From SIG452 sp045638525 (GTDB lineage Bacteria; Bacillota; Clostridia; UMGS1840), in the NCBI GenBank assembly GCA_045638525.1, contig JAZUBQ010000029.1, forward strand, positions 43,904 through 107,903: a stretch of 64,000 bases of DNA, written 5' to 3'. Below are positions 54,059 to 62,903 of the stretch, one piece after another (the stretch's first letter is position 1; every line of letters starts with the position of its first letter). Both the position numbers and the translations under genes were made by a program. The notes beneath the pieces are model-generated. The model searched no databases, was not told the origin of the DNA, and saw nothing but the letters and a program-made list of their open reading frames with translations.

Positions 54059-55261
54059 ATGACAGCGAAATTCAAACCTTGCATATTAAACGGCACCATT
54101 GACGCACCACCTTCTAAAAGTATGGCACACAGATATCTGATTGGTGCTGCATTATCGGGAAAAAACTGTGTATTATCCGGCATTGATTACAGCGAGGATA
54201 TCCTTGCAACCATCGACTGCCTGCGTGCATTGGGTGCTGAAATCACAACCGAAAATGATGTTGTGAGCATCAATTCCGAAAATTTTATGAAAGCCAAACA
54301 ACCCGTTTTAGGTTGCAGAGAAAGCGGAAGCACCTTGCGATTTTTCATTCCGCTTGCCCTGTGTTTGGGGACTGATGTGACCTTAAACGGAAGTACCCGT
54401 CTTTTTGAAAGACCGCTGAGCATTTATGAAGACTTATGTCAAAAATATGGCTTCACTTTCCAAAAGGACGAAACTTCTGTTACCGTTTGCGGTAACCTGC
54501 AGAGCGGAACCTATCAACTAAGAGGAGACATCAGCAGTCAATTTATCACCGGACTTCTTTTCGCACTTGTTTATTTGGGAAAAGAATCTTTGATAGAAAT
54601 TCTGCCTCCTTTTGAAAGCAAAGACTATGTAAATCTCACCCTCTCTGCTCTGAAATCATTTGGAGCCGACGTGGAATTCTTGGATGAATACCATATCGCA
54701 ATCAGAGAATCCGATCTTTGTTCCTATTCGGGAAAGATAGAGGGCGATTATTCCAATGCCGCATTTTTAGATTCTTTTAATTATCTTGGTTCCAACATCA
54801 AGCTCCAAAATCTGAAACCAGACAGTTTGCAGGGAGACAAGGTTTATCAAGACTATTTTGCAAAGATATCAAACGGCTCCCCCACTTTGGATATTTCGGA
54901 CTGTCCGGATCTGGGTCCCATCCTTTTTGCACTTTCCGCTTTGAAAAACGGTGCCACCTTTACGGGAACCGACCGTTTGAAAGCCAAAGAAAGTGATCGC
55001 GGGCAAGCAATGCACGAAGAACTTTTAAAACTGGGCGGCGGACTGATTTTCGGTGATAATAGGATAACAGTCCCCAAGCAGGAACTAAAAAATACCGGCA
55101 TCCTTTTGGATGGACACAATGACCACAGAATTGTGATGGCAATGTCGGTGATATTATCAAAAATCGGTGGAGAAATTTCCGGTAGTGAAGCTGTTAAAAA
55201 AAGCTATCCCGGATTTTTCAGCGATATGAAAAAACTTGGCGCAGAGGTTATCGTAGAATGA
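54059..55261 (+). CDS. aroA: EPSP synthase
   Basis: A 400-residue 3-phosphoshikimate 1-carboxyvinyltransferase. Seen: PPSKSMAHRYLIGAALS, the PEP-site loop CRESGSTLRFF where E. coli has NAGTAMRP, RPLSIYEDL, GDISSQFITGLL, and RLKAKESDR and DGHNDHRIVMA near the end. The ESGSTLRF loop is the clostridial form; glyphosate response cannot be told from this alone. Starts one base after the aroQ stop and overlaps tyrA by 4 nt. Confidence 0.96.
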   Translation: MTAKFKPCILNGTIDAPPSKSMAHRYLIGAALSGKNCVLSGIDYSEDILATIDCLRALGAEITTENDVVSINSENFMKAKQPVLGCRESGSTLRFFIPLALCLGTDVTLNGSTRLFERPLSIYEDLCQKYGFTFQKDETSVTVCGNLQSGTYQLRGDISSQFITGLLFALVYLGKESLIEILPPFESKDYVNLTLSALKSFGADVEFLDEYHIAIRESDLCSYSGKIEGDYSNAAFLDSFNYLGSNIKLQNLKPDSLQGDKVYQDYFAKISNGSPTLDISDCPDLGPILFALSALKNGATFTGTDRLKAKESDRGQAMHEELLKLGGGLIFGDNRITVPKQELKNTGILLDGHNDHRIVMAMSVILSKIGGEISGSEAVKKSYPGFFSDMKKLGAEVIVE

Positions 55262-56115
55262 TTGTAGATGTAAGTAAAAAAATATTGATTGTGGGACTTG
55301 GTCTGTTGGGCGGAAGCTATGCCAGAGTGTTAAAACGCTTTGGATTTCACATTTCTGCCATAACCAAGGAACAAAGTTCCATTGACTATGCCATAGCTGA
55401 GAAAATCATTGATGAAGGCTCCACCAAAGTAGACGAAAAACTGATTGGAGAAGCAGATCTTGTCATTTTTGCTTTGTATCCTCAGGTGTTTGTTGATTGG
55501 GTGAAAGCCAATCAGCATCTTTTCAAAAGCGGAGCCATCCTTACTGACGTAACAGGTGTAAAATGCAGTATTGTGTATCAGATTCAGGATATGCTGCGGG
55601 AAGATGTGGAATTTATTGCAGCCCATCCTATGGCAGGACGTGAAGTTTCCGGCGTGGAAAACAGCACCGATAAAATGTTTGCAGGTGCCAACTATATTGT
55701 GACTCCCACCGAAAAAAACACCCCCAACGCCATCAACACCTGTCTGGAACTGGGACGCCTGCTTGGTTTTTCCAACGTTACCACTCTTTCGCCGGAAGAA
55801 CACGACGAAATGATTGGATTTTTATCCCAGTTGACCCATTGCATTGCTGTTACCTTGATGACTTGCAATGACAAAGAAAATATGGAAAAATTCACGGGTG
55901 ACTCTTTCAGAGACTTAACCCGAATTGCCCGCATCAACGATTTGATGTGGAGTGAACTGTTTGTAGCCAATAAAGATGTCCTTTTGCAACAAATGGACCT
56001 CTTTATCAATAAATTTAATGAACTAAAACAAATGCTCGAAACAGAAGATGTGGATAAAATGCGTGAAATGATGCAACTTTCCACCAAACGAAGAGCTTTG
56101 TTTGACAAAAAATAG
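55258..56115 (+). CDS. tyrA: Prephenate dehydrogenase
   Basis: A 285-residue NAD(P)-dependent enzyme converting prephenate to 4-hydroxyphenylpyruvate for tyrosine. The Rossmann loop is IVGLGLLGGSYA; catalytic and substrate motifs are AAHPMAGREVSG and the later QLTHCIAVTL and GDSFRDLTRIA. No ACT domain is fused, so feedback by Tyr would have to act elsewhere. Overlaps aroA by 4 nt. Confidence 0.95.
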   Translation: MIVDVSKKILIVGLGLLGGSYARVLKRFGFHISAITKEQSSIDYAIAEKIIDEGSTKVDEKLIGEADLVIFALYPQVFVDWVKANQHLFKSGAILTDVTGVKCSIVYQIQDMLREDVEFIAAHPMAGREVSGVENSTDKMFAGANYIVTPTEKNTPNAINTCLELGRLLGFSNVTTLSPEEHDEMIGFLSQLTHCIAVTLMTCNDKENMEKFTGDSFRDLTRIARINDLMWSELFVANKDVLLQQMDLFINKFNELKQMLETEDVDKMREMMQLSTKRRALFDKK

Positions 56116-56138
56116 CCGCCAATCGGAGGATTTTAAAA

Positions 56139-57167
56139 ATGAACATGAATTTCAAACGTAAATTACCCATTCCCAAAGAAATCAAAGAACAGTATCCCGT
56201 TACCCCGAAAGTGGAAGCAATCAAAACAAAGCGTGACGCAGAAATCAAATCTGTTTTTGAAGGAAAGGATGACCGTTTCATCCTGATTATCGGGCCTTGT
56301 TCTGCCGACCACGATGACAGCGTGATTGATTACATTTCCCGTTTGCGCGGCGTTCAGGAAAAGGTGTCCGACAAAATTCTTATCATCCCCAGAATCTACA
56401 CCAACAAACCCAGAACCACCGGGGACGGCTATAAGGGAATGTTGCATCAGCCGGACCCCAACAAAGAATCAGATATGTTAAAAGGGGTTATTGCCATCCG
56501 AAATCTGCATTTACGGGCAATTTGGGAAACCGGCTTCACTTGTGCTGACGAAATGCTGTATCCTGAAAACCACAGATACTTATCCGACTTATTGTCATAC
56601 GTTGCGATTGGGGCAAGATCGGTGGAAAATCAGAAACACAGACTGACAGCAAGTGGTCTGGATATTCCCGTAGGAATGAAAAATCCCACTGCCGGTGATA
56701 TTTCTGTTATGATGAATTCTATCACTGCGGCACAACACGCACATACCTTTATCTACAGAGGATGGGAAGTGGAAAGCGCCGGTAACCCCTTGGCACACGC
56801 AATTTTAAGAGGTTATGTCAACAAACACGGTCAGTCTATGCCCAACTATCACTATGAAGATTTAATTCATCTGTCAGAAACCTATGAAAAATCCGGTCTT
56901 CAAAATCCTGCAGTCATTATTGACACCAACCACGCAAATTCCGGCAAAAAATGGGCAGAACAGCCGAGAATTGCCAAAGAAATTCTCCAAAGTTGCCGTC
57001 ACTCCGACGACATTAAGAAATTAGTCAAAGGGTTAATGATTGAAAGCTACATTGAAGATGGTGCACAAAAACCGGAAGACGGTATTTACGGAAAATCCAT
57101 CACCGACCCTTGCCTTGGTTGGGAAAAAACAGAAAAATTAATTTATGATTTAGCAGATATGCTGTAG
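56139..57167 (+). CDS. DAHP synthase, type I alpha (AroG-like)
   Basis: A 342-residue first enzyme of the shikimate pathway, joining PEP and erythrose-4-phosphate. Motifs: IIGPCSADHDD, PRIYTNKPRTTGDGYKG, GARSVENQKHR, and IDTNHANSGKKW. It is of the AroF/G/H (E. coli-like) class rather than the Bacillus AroA(Q) class. Such enzymes are usually feedback-inhibited by an aromatic amino acid, which cannot be identified here. Placed last of the pathway genes; TCGGAGGA precedes the ATG. Confidence 0.95.
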   Translation: MNMNFKRKLPIPKEIKEQYPVTPKVEAIKTKRDAEIKSVFEGKDDRFILIIGPCSADHDDSVIDYISRLRGVQEKVSDKILIIPRIYTNKPRTTGDGYKGMLHQPDPNKESDMLKGVIAIRNLHLRAIWETGFTCADEMLYPENHRYLSDLLSYVAIGARSVENQKHRLTASGLDIPVGMKNPTAGDISVMMNSITAAQHAHTFIYRGWEVESAGNPLAHAILRGYVNKHGQSMPNYHYEDLIHLSETYEKSGLQNPAVIIDTNHANSGKKWAEQPRIAKEILQSCRHSDDIKKLVKGLMIESYIEDGAQKPEDGIYGKSITDPCLGWEKTEKLIYDLADML

Positions 57168-57182
57168 GATGGAGTATCAGAT

Positions 57183-57884
57183 ATGTTTGGTGTGATTGTA
57201 AATGTCATTACCTTGCTTTTGGGGTCTTCCATCGGTCTGCTACTTAAAAAAGGGATTCCCGAAAAAGTAAGTACTGCCACGATGATAGGGCTTGGAGTAT
57301 GCACGCTTTATATCGGCATATCGGGCAGTTTATGCGGTGAGAATGTTCTGATTGTGATAGCCTCGGTGGTTCTCGGTGTCATTGTTGGCACGCTGATTGA
57401 CATCGACGGTGCCATCAACCGACTTTCTCAAAAAGTGGAAACAAAGTTCAAAAAAGAAGGCAAAAACAGTTCCATTGCAGAAGGTCTTATGACAGCCACT
57501 CTCTTGTTCTGTGTGGGGTCTATGACGGTTACCGGCTCTCTTCAGGCAGGACTTTTGGGAGACCATTCTGTTCTCATCACCAAAGCCACTCTGGATTTTG
57601 TGTCTTCTATGATGCTCTCCTCCACACTTGGCTTTGGCGTACTGTTAGCATCTGTATCCGTATTTTTGATACAAGGCGGATTGGTGCTTCTTGCCGGTGT
57701 TGTCTCCCCTTTTCTTACCACAGGAGCAATCAATGAAATGAGTTGTGTCGGTTCTCTTTTAATTATTATGATTGGAACCAACCTGATGGGAATCACCAAA
57801 ATTAAGGTGGCAGATTATTTACCGGCTATTGTGTTTGCACCTGTCATTTACAGCATTGTATCCTGGTTTACCAATCTGTTGTAA
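57183..57884 (+). CDS. DUF554 membrane protein (YdfK-like)
   Basis: A 233-residue integral membrane protein with about six hydrophobic segments, beginning VIVNVITLLLGSSIGLLLKKGIP and ending DYLPAIVFAPVIYSI. These are hallmarks of the DUF554/YdfK family, of uncertain transport role. Starts 15 nt after the DAHP synthase stop and precedes the operon terminator, so it is probably cotranscribed; whether it serves aromatic metabolism is unknown. Confidence 0.88.
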   Translation: MFGVIVNVITLLLGSSIGLLLKKGIPEKVSTATMIGLGVCTLYIGISGSLCGENVLIVIASVVLGVIVGTLIDIDGAINRLSQKVETKFKKEGKNSSIAEGLMTATLLFCVGSMTVTGSLQAGLLGDHSVLITKATLDFVSSMMLSSTLGFGVLLASVSVFLIQGGLVLLAGVVSPFLTTGAINEMSCVGSLLIIMIGTNLMGITKIKVADYLPAIVFAPVIYSIVSWFTNLL

Positions 57885-57905
57885 ATAATAGTTCCATACA
57901 ATGAA

Positions 57906-57933
57906 CATCCCCCCGTTATTGAACGGGGGGATA
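57906..57933. terminator. Bidirectional terminator after the aro operon
   Basis: Perfect 11-bp stem ATCCCCCCGTT (57907-57917) with AACGGGGGGAT (57922-57932), ATTG loop, T-rich on the plus strand. Convergent with the large secreted-protein gene. Confidence 0.85.
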
Positions 57934-57950
57934 TTTATTTGTTTTATTAT

Positions 57951-60900
57951 TTATCTCACAAAAGGATAGGTTACGGGAGTTAACTCGTCATCCCAAATGT
58001 AAACACAGATATCAGCAGTATCCAAACCTGTTAAATCATAGGTTACTGCATTGTCGGAAGCGGTTTCGGGTGCAACCACGATAAAGCTGCCGTCCGCATT
58101 TTCTGCTTTCAGATAAACGCTTGCAGGTGTAGCACCTTCTTCAGGTGTGATTGTTACTGAGTTTCCGTCTTCCGCCCAGTCTACGCTGTAATCGTTGCAT
58201 AAGTTTGTACAACGCAAGGTAATCGGAGCCGAATAAATCCTATAAGAACGAGAGCCTATAAACATCGTAACTGCGCAACGAACTTTTTTGTTGTTGTCTA
58301 ATGTTGAAATTTTAAAGTTCATCGTTTTTGCGTTCTGTCCGTCAAGGTCAACCCAGCCATTACCGTCAGACTTCTGCCACTGATAGAAGGTGTCATAGCT
58401 CTGGTTGCCGTCGATATTTAATTTCGCAGAGAGGTTTTTGCCGTCTCTGTAAATCGCATTTTCAATGCCTTCAACCGACATTACAACTGCAAAGCCTTCG
58501 GGCATGGTTGTAACAGAAATCATTTCGGATGCAATACTCTTTTTGCCACTTGTGTTGTAAGATTCTATCACATAATATGATGTACTTGGTGTTGTGCCTG
58601 ATGGCTTGAGATTTGATATATTGTAAGAACATTTTCCGCCAACGGGAACGATATTGTTTGCAATCTGTACCGGGTTGTCTCCGTCTGCATCAACTCTTAA
58701 AATTTTGTAAAAGTCAGCTGCTCTTTCGCCGTTTTCCCATGTGAGTGTTGCAGATGTATCTGTCAGATTTTCAACAGAAATATTCTGTGCAACAGACGGT
58801 GGAGGTGTTGAGTTAACCTTTGTGAGATAACCTACAACGGGCACCTTTTTGCCGTTAAGCATAGTTGTGTATGAAACGAGCTTCCAGCTGTAAGTATAAT
58901 CTGCAGGGGTATCTTTTGGCAACGAGAAAACAGTACCTGAATATTCATTGCCCTGTGTGGTAGTGGTTGTGTGGCTTCCGTTATACTCTGCTGAAATGGT
59001 GAATCCAACCTTTGCACCTCCGACTATTGCAAGCGATGTATTTTCTAATGCCGCACCCCAGGTCAATGTATCGGAATCTGACTCTTCAACAGAAATACTC
59101 TGCGACTGGCTGCTACCGGCAGAAGAGTTACTGTTTGTTAAGTAACCGTCAGATGAGCCGCCCATTGACATTTTCGACTGAAGAACAGTACCTGTTGCGT
59201 TTAGTGCACTGGTTGAGTGAGCGTATGTATTCGGGTCACCGGGACGGTATGTTTCGCTGAACACATTGCCATAGATTTTCTCAAGTCCGGGTGTAGCGTC
59301 TGCTATTGCGTCGTAGGTTTTTGCGTCTATTGTTGTTACCATAGGCTGCTGAGGTATGCAGTAATGATAGGGTAACACTGCGCCTTGTACAGTACCGCCC
59401 CATTCACCGCTGCCGCCTTTTCCAAAGGATGCTATAGCATCTTCAATAAAGCTGATTTCTTCTGCTACCTTATAGAGCACTTCCTGCTGCTTCATATAGT
59501 TATTTTCGGTTACATAAGAGCTGTATCTGTAATAATAATACTTGCAACCCATTACATAAGTACCACTTGACTGTGTATCTCCCGTGTCAACATACTTTCT
59601 GAGATTATCGGCAAGCTCATCTCTGAAAGCACAGAGTGTGTTGTAATCTTCTTCTGTTGGCAATGTGTACTCAGGAACGTACATTGTACAATTGTAGCGT
59701 ACATAAGGAACGGCGAAAATTACTGCGGTATCTGTAGTACCTGACGTTGCAAAGCCCGAAGAATAGTCGTAGGTTTTTTCTTGGGTGTCTTCACCGCCGA
59801 TGGTTCCTGTAAGACTGAATTCATATTCTGCACCTACAGCAGGAAAAATACCAAGGAATGAGCCCTTATATTCAAAGCCTGCCACAACACCTGCCGTGAG
59901 CGAACCGCCGTGAGTCCAAGATTCACTGCTGCCTTCCGACTTTGTAAAGCTCGTTTCGGAGTTGCCTATATATGTATCGTCATTGAGCTCTTCATACAGC
60001 GGAGGTGCCTGCATAATAGAAAGAACCTCCACATCACTGTAGTACACATCGGTGTTGTTGCCATCGTAGGTCAGGTAGCCTGTTTTTCCACCACCGTCTA
60101 AAAGAGCTAAAGAAGCCAATTGCTGAGAAGAAACAGTAGAAAATGCATAATGGTAAGTATTGGCAAGTACTTCCTTTCCGCCCAAAGATTGTAAAGACGT
60201 TCTGTTATAGAAAAAATCTACTTCGCAGGAGAATATATCTTCGCCGCTTTTCTTCATATAAAACGGGAATACTACAGCCTCTCTCCCAAACACATCATTT
60301 GCTAAGTTTCCTGCTACGGCTTTACCAATCCACACAACGCTGGTCTTTCCTATACTATCGGGGTAGGTAATGTTGCTGTTTTTCAAAAATGCGAGCGTGC
60401 CTGATTCTGAATTATATTCAAAGAACTGACCGCCTACAAATATTGTTTCGGGGTAGCCCGTACCGTTGCGCTTAAATGAAGCCAATGATACGGTAATCGG
60501 ACCTGAATCGCTATTGTCTTCATTGAACCAATAGGTCTGACCGTCGCCCGTGCGCTGTACTGTCCAGTTATATTCTGAATTTGAGTTGTACATTTCGCGG
60601 TTTTTAAGGTTTTCATATGTGGTGTAGCCTACAATGTGGCAAAGGGCGCTCTCACCGTCAACCTCTACAAAGCTGTTTGAGGTAGCAGTATTTGTTGAAG
60701 TGGTCGAGTAGTTTGAGGCTCTTGTGTAGTTACCCGCTATGATGATTTCGTTTATTCCGTCACCGTTAACATCGCCCGTTGTGATGTTTGCATTACGGAG
60801 TATAAAGCGGTTCTGCGCGTTGGCATCACTTGAGCCGCCTGTAAGACCTGTTGTCACCATTGTTCTGTGCTTTATGCTCTGGGTGAAGTCGCCGCCTTCT

Positions 60901-61871
60901 TTGCCTTCATATACCTCAAGTACAGATGCAAGGCGTGTTGAGGGGTCGATTAACTGTTTTGTAGAGTATGTTGTTGAACCGTCACGGGTATCAAGCCAGG
61001 TAGAAAAGCTTGCTACTGCTGCAAGGTCATCAATTCCGTCACCGCTCAAGTCATCACCGCAAAGTGCAACATACGGCAAAAAATAAAAGTACGGAAAGTA
61101 AATACCAAATGAGCCGCCCGTATAACCTTTTGTCCACGATGAAACGTCACTTGCTAAATCTATGTGCTGCTTTGTTGTAATGCTATTGCTTAATGCGTCA
61201 AATTCAAATATTTGCATATAAATCTGGTTGGCTTTTCCGCTCAGTGCACCGCTGTTATTGGGAGTGTAAACGGCAATTTCATCAACACCATCGCCGTCAA
61301 AGTCACCCGATGTTACGGATAAGAGTCCTTCAACCTCCCACATTTCGATTGCTTCGACAGAAGCCACATAACCGCCTGTTTCATATCCCGTTACGAGGGC
61401 GTTGCCTTTGGCATCGTATATGCTTAATAATATTCTGCCGCCTGTTTTTCCGCTTTCAAAGTAAACCTTTGCTATATGGTCATCAACACCTGTTTCAGTT
61501 GCTGCAAAGCCTGTTGAAACGAAATAGGGTGAGGATTCTTGGTTTGTAAAAGCGTCCGATACTTCCAGCGAGAGGTTAAACCGTGGATAAAAGTTGAGTC
61601 CACTTGGAATGGCGTGTTTCAACCTTGCATCTGTTTTTGAGTGCTTACTGCCGTTGTCGATGTATAAGTCATACTTCGGCTCTAATGGGTGTGTGCCCGG
61701 TTTTAATGCATTAGTATCGTAAGAGTTGGGGTCAAGCGAAAAACCGAATTTTTCCAAAACCTCAGGACTTGCGCCATCTGTGCTCTCTGTGGTTTCTGTT
61801 GCGCTTGCGCTGATTGGTATAAGCGAAGTAATCAGCATCATACACAAAAGAATGCTTAAAAGTTTTTTCAT
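57951..61871 (-). CDS. Large secreted FG-GAP/Fn3 protein
   Basis: A 1306-residue exported protein with signal peptide 1-24 (cleavage near SASA). FG-GAP/VCBS-type calcium loops occur in residues about 195-420 (FDGDGVDEIAV, DLSGDGIDDLAA, VNGDGINEIIIAG). Two Ser/Thr-rich beta segments follow with similar layout (SWTHGGSLTAGVVAGFEYKG; TWGAALENTSLAIVGGAKVG), the second ending in a TTTTT turn. They recall the strands of aerolysin-type pore formers but are not diagnostic. A fibronectin type III domain (SATLTWENGERAADFYKILR) and Ig-like C-terminal parts follow. No sortase signal or transmembrane anchor is seen. Expression is probably controlled by the divergent MerR protein. Confidence 0.78.
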   Translation of the reverse strand: MKKLLSILLCMMLITSLIPISASATETTESTDGASPEVLEKFGFSLDPNSYDTNALKPGTHPLEPKYDLYIDNGSKHSKTDARLKHAIPSGLNFYPRFNLSLEVSDAFTNQESSPYFVSTGFAATETGVDDHIAKVYFESGKTGGRILLSIYDAKGNALVTGYETGGYVASVEAIEMWEVEGLLSVTSGDFDGDGVDEIAVYTPNNSGALSGKANQIYMQIFEFDALSNSITTKQHIDLASDVSSWTKGYTGGSFGIYFPYFYFLPYVALCGDDLSGDGIDDLAAVASFSTWLDTRDGSTTYSTKQLIDPSTRLASVLEVYEGKEGGDFTQSIKHRTMVTTGLTGGSSDANAQNRFILRNANITTGDVNGDGINEIIIAGNYTRASNYSTTSTNTATSNSFVEVDGESALCHIVGYTTYENLKNREMYNSNSEYNWTVQRTGDGQTYWFNEDNSDSGPITVSLASFKRNGTGYPETIFVGGQFFEYNSESGTLAFLKNSNITYPDSIGKTSVVWIGKAVAGNLANDVFGREAVVFPFYMKKSGEDIFSCEVDFFYNRTSLQSLGGKEVLANTYHYAFSTVSSQQLASLALLDGGGKTGYLTYDGNNTDVYYSDVEVLSIMQAPPLYEELNDDTYIGNSETSFTKSEGSSESWTHGGSLTAGVVAGFEYKGSFLGIFPAVGAEYEFSLTGTIGGEDTQEKTYDYSSGFATSGTTDTAVIFAVPYVRYNCTMYVPEYTLPTEEDYNTLCAFRDELADNLRKYVDTGDTQSSGTYVMGCKYYYYRYSSYVTENNYMKQQEVLYKVAEEISFIEDAIASFGKGGSGEWGGTVQGAVLPYHYCIPQQPMVTTIDAKTYDAIADATPGLEKIYGNVFSETYRPGDPNTYAHSTSALNATGTVLQSKMSMGGSSDGYLTNSNSSAGSSQSQSISVEESDSDTLTWGAALENTSLAIVGGAKVGFTISAEYNGSHTTTTTQGNEYSGTVFSLPKDTPADYTYSWKLVSYTTMLNGKKVPVVGYLTKVNSTPPPSVAQNISVENLTDTSATLTWENGERAADFYKILRVDADGDNPVQIANNIVPVGGKCSYNISNLKPSGTTPSTSYYVIESYNTSGKKSIASEMISVTTMPEGFAVVMSVEGIENAIYRDGKNLSAKLNIDGNQSYDTFYQWQKSDGNGWVDLDGQNAKTMNFKISTLDNNKKVRCAVTMFIGSRSYRIYSAPITLRCTNLCNDYSVDWAEDGNSVTITPEEGATPASVYLKAENADGSFIVVAPETASDNAVTYDLTGLDTADICVYIWDDELTPVTYPFVR

Positions 61872-61901
61872 TTTTGTGTTCCTTCTTTCTGTTTATATTA
61901 C

Positions 61902-61930
61902 TTGAATTTTATAATATAATATGATACAAT
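61902..61930 (+). promoter_or_regulatory. Promoter of the MerR-type gene
   Basis: -35 TTGAAT (61902-61907), 17-bp spacer, -10 TACAAT (61925-61930). The predicted start near 61937 places the operator (61942-61957) just downstream, so the regulator should repress its own synthesis. Confidence 0.75.
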
Positions 61931-61932
61931 AA

Positions 61933-61963
61933 ATTATACACCGTACCCTAAGGTACGATGCAA
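61933..61963 (-). promoter_or_regulatory. MerR-type promoter with 19-bp spacer and operator
   Basis: Minus strand: -35 TTGCAT (61963-61958), 19-bp spacer, -10 TATAAT (61938-61933). The spacer holds the palindrome CGTACC-CTAA-GGTACG (61942-61957). An over-long 19-bp spacer with a central dyad is the mark of promoters activated by MerR-family DNA distortion. It drives the 1306-residue secreted protein gene. Confidence 0.9.
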
Positions 61964-62023
61964 TAGTTTTTTTTCAATTTTTTTTGCAAATAATTTATTT
62001 TGTGTTTGAAACGAGGAAATTTT

Positions 62024-62788
62024 ATGAACAGTAAAAATTTATTTTCCATTGGCGAAATGGCAAAAGCCGTTGGAATTACAAGAAAAACTATATTGAATTA
62101 TGAAACAAAAGGTCTTATTACTCCTGACAAAAAAGACGGAATCACCGCCAACAGATATTACACCATTGACACCTTTACGAAAATCCGTACAATCCGTGTA
62201 TTTCAGAATTTGGGTCTTTCTCTTGATGAAATTCGTGCATACTTTAATGAATCTTCCGATTTGCACCCTATGATAAATCGACTGGAAAAAATGAGGGACG
62301 AGTTGAATCTCACCATAGAGAAATTAAAAGAGAGAACCAAAAAAGCGAGTACGATTATCGAAGAGATAACGATTCCGTCACAAACAATCTATTCCCGTAC
62401 ATATCACTCAAACACCATTGCAGATAAAACTAATTTGCTCCGGGATACTGCACTTGAAGCTTTCAGAACATATGAAACAGATACAACAAGACGCTTGTAT
62501 TATATTGAGTATTCCATTAAAGTTCCTGAAGAAATATCTTATTGCGTAGCAATCCCTGACGGAAGTAAAGGAGAATATGTTGAGAGCATTCCCGATGTCC
62601 GCGCTCTTTCTGTTTATCATCACGGTGCATATGAGGATATGCCAGACACTCGTAAAAGACTTTTTGAATATGCAAAAGAAAACGGCATTACCCTATCAGG
62701 CAAATGCAGACACATCTACCTTGAAGGGCCACCGCAACATAAAGATACAAGCAAATTTATTACGCAGATTATTGCAATCATTGAATAA
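62024..62788 (+). CDS. MerR family regulator with GyrI-like effector domain
   Basis: A 254-residue regulator. Residues 1-70 are the MerR winged helix (FSIGEMAKAVGITRKTILNYE, ANRYYT), and a coiled-coil follows (about 80-115). Residues 125-254 are GyrI/SOUL-like ligand-binding (YCVAIPDGSKGEY, ALSVYHHGAYEDMPDT, RHIYLEGPPQH), as in BmrR-type multidrug sensors. ATG 62024 with GAGGAAA upstream is preferred to ATG 62000. It shares a divergent control region with the large secreted protein, the only evident target. Confidence 0.9.
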   Translation: MNSKNLFSIGEMAKAVGITRKTILNYETKGLITPDKKDGITANRYYTIDTFTKIRTIRVFQNLGLSLDEIRAYFNESSDLHPMINRLEKMRDELNLTIEKLKERTKKASTIIEEITIPSQTIYSRTYHSNTIADKTNLLRDTALEAFRTYETDTTRRLYYIEYSIKVPEEISYCVAIPDGSKGEYVESIPDVRALSVYHHGAYEDMPDTRKRLFEYAKENGITLSGKCRHIYLEGPPQHKDTSKFITQIIAIIE

Positions 62789-62796
62789 CAAAAAAC

Positions 62797-62848
62797 AAGG
62801 GCATACCTCAAGCCGTGAATCTTCACGAAATTGAGGTATGCCCTTTTA
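62797..62848. terminator. Bidirectional intrinsic terminator
   Basis: 15-bp stem AAGGGCATACCTCAA (62797-62811) with its complement (62831-62845), capped by an inner CGTGAA/TTCACG hairpin, with a T-run on the plus strand and an A-run on the left. It separates the MerR gene from the aldolase gene. Confidence 0.88.
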
Positions 62849-62903
62849 CTTTTTCACATAACGGAAATCATATGAAGTGATAGTCAAATAAAAATACTAT
62901 AAC

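Noticed and set aside
54059..55261. Glyphosate-insensitive EPSP synthase
   Set aside because: The ESGSTLRF loop differs from the E. coli class I loop, but class and sensitivity need a full alignment or assay.
57951..61871. Calling the large secreted protein a toxin
   Set aside because: Only a residue pattern supports this; FG-GAP and Fn3 modules are equally at home in adhesins and glycan-binding proteins.
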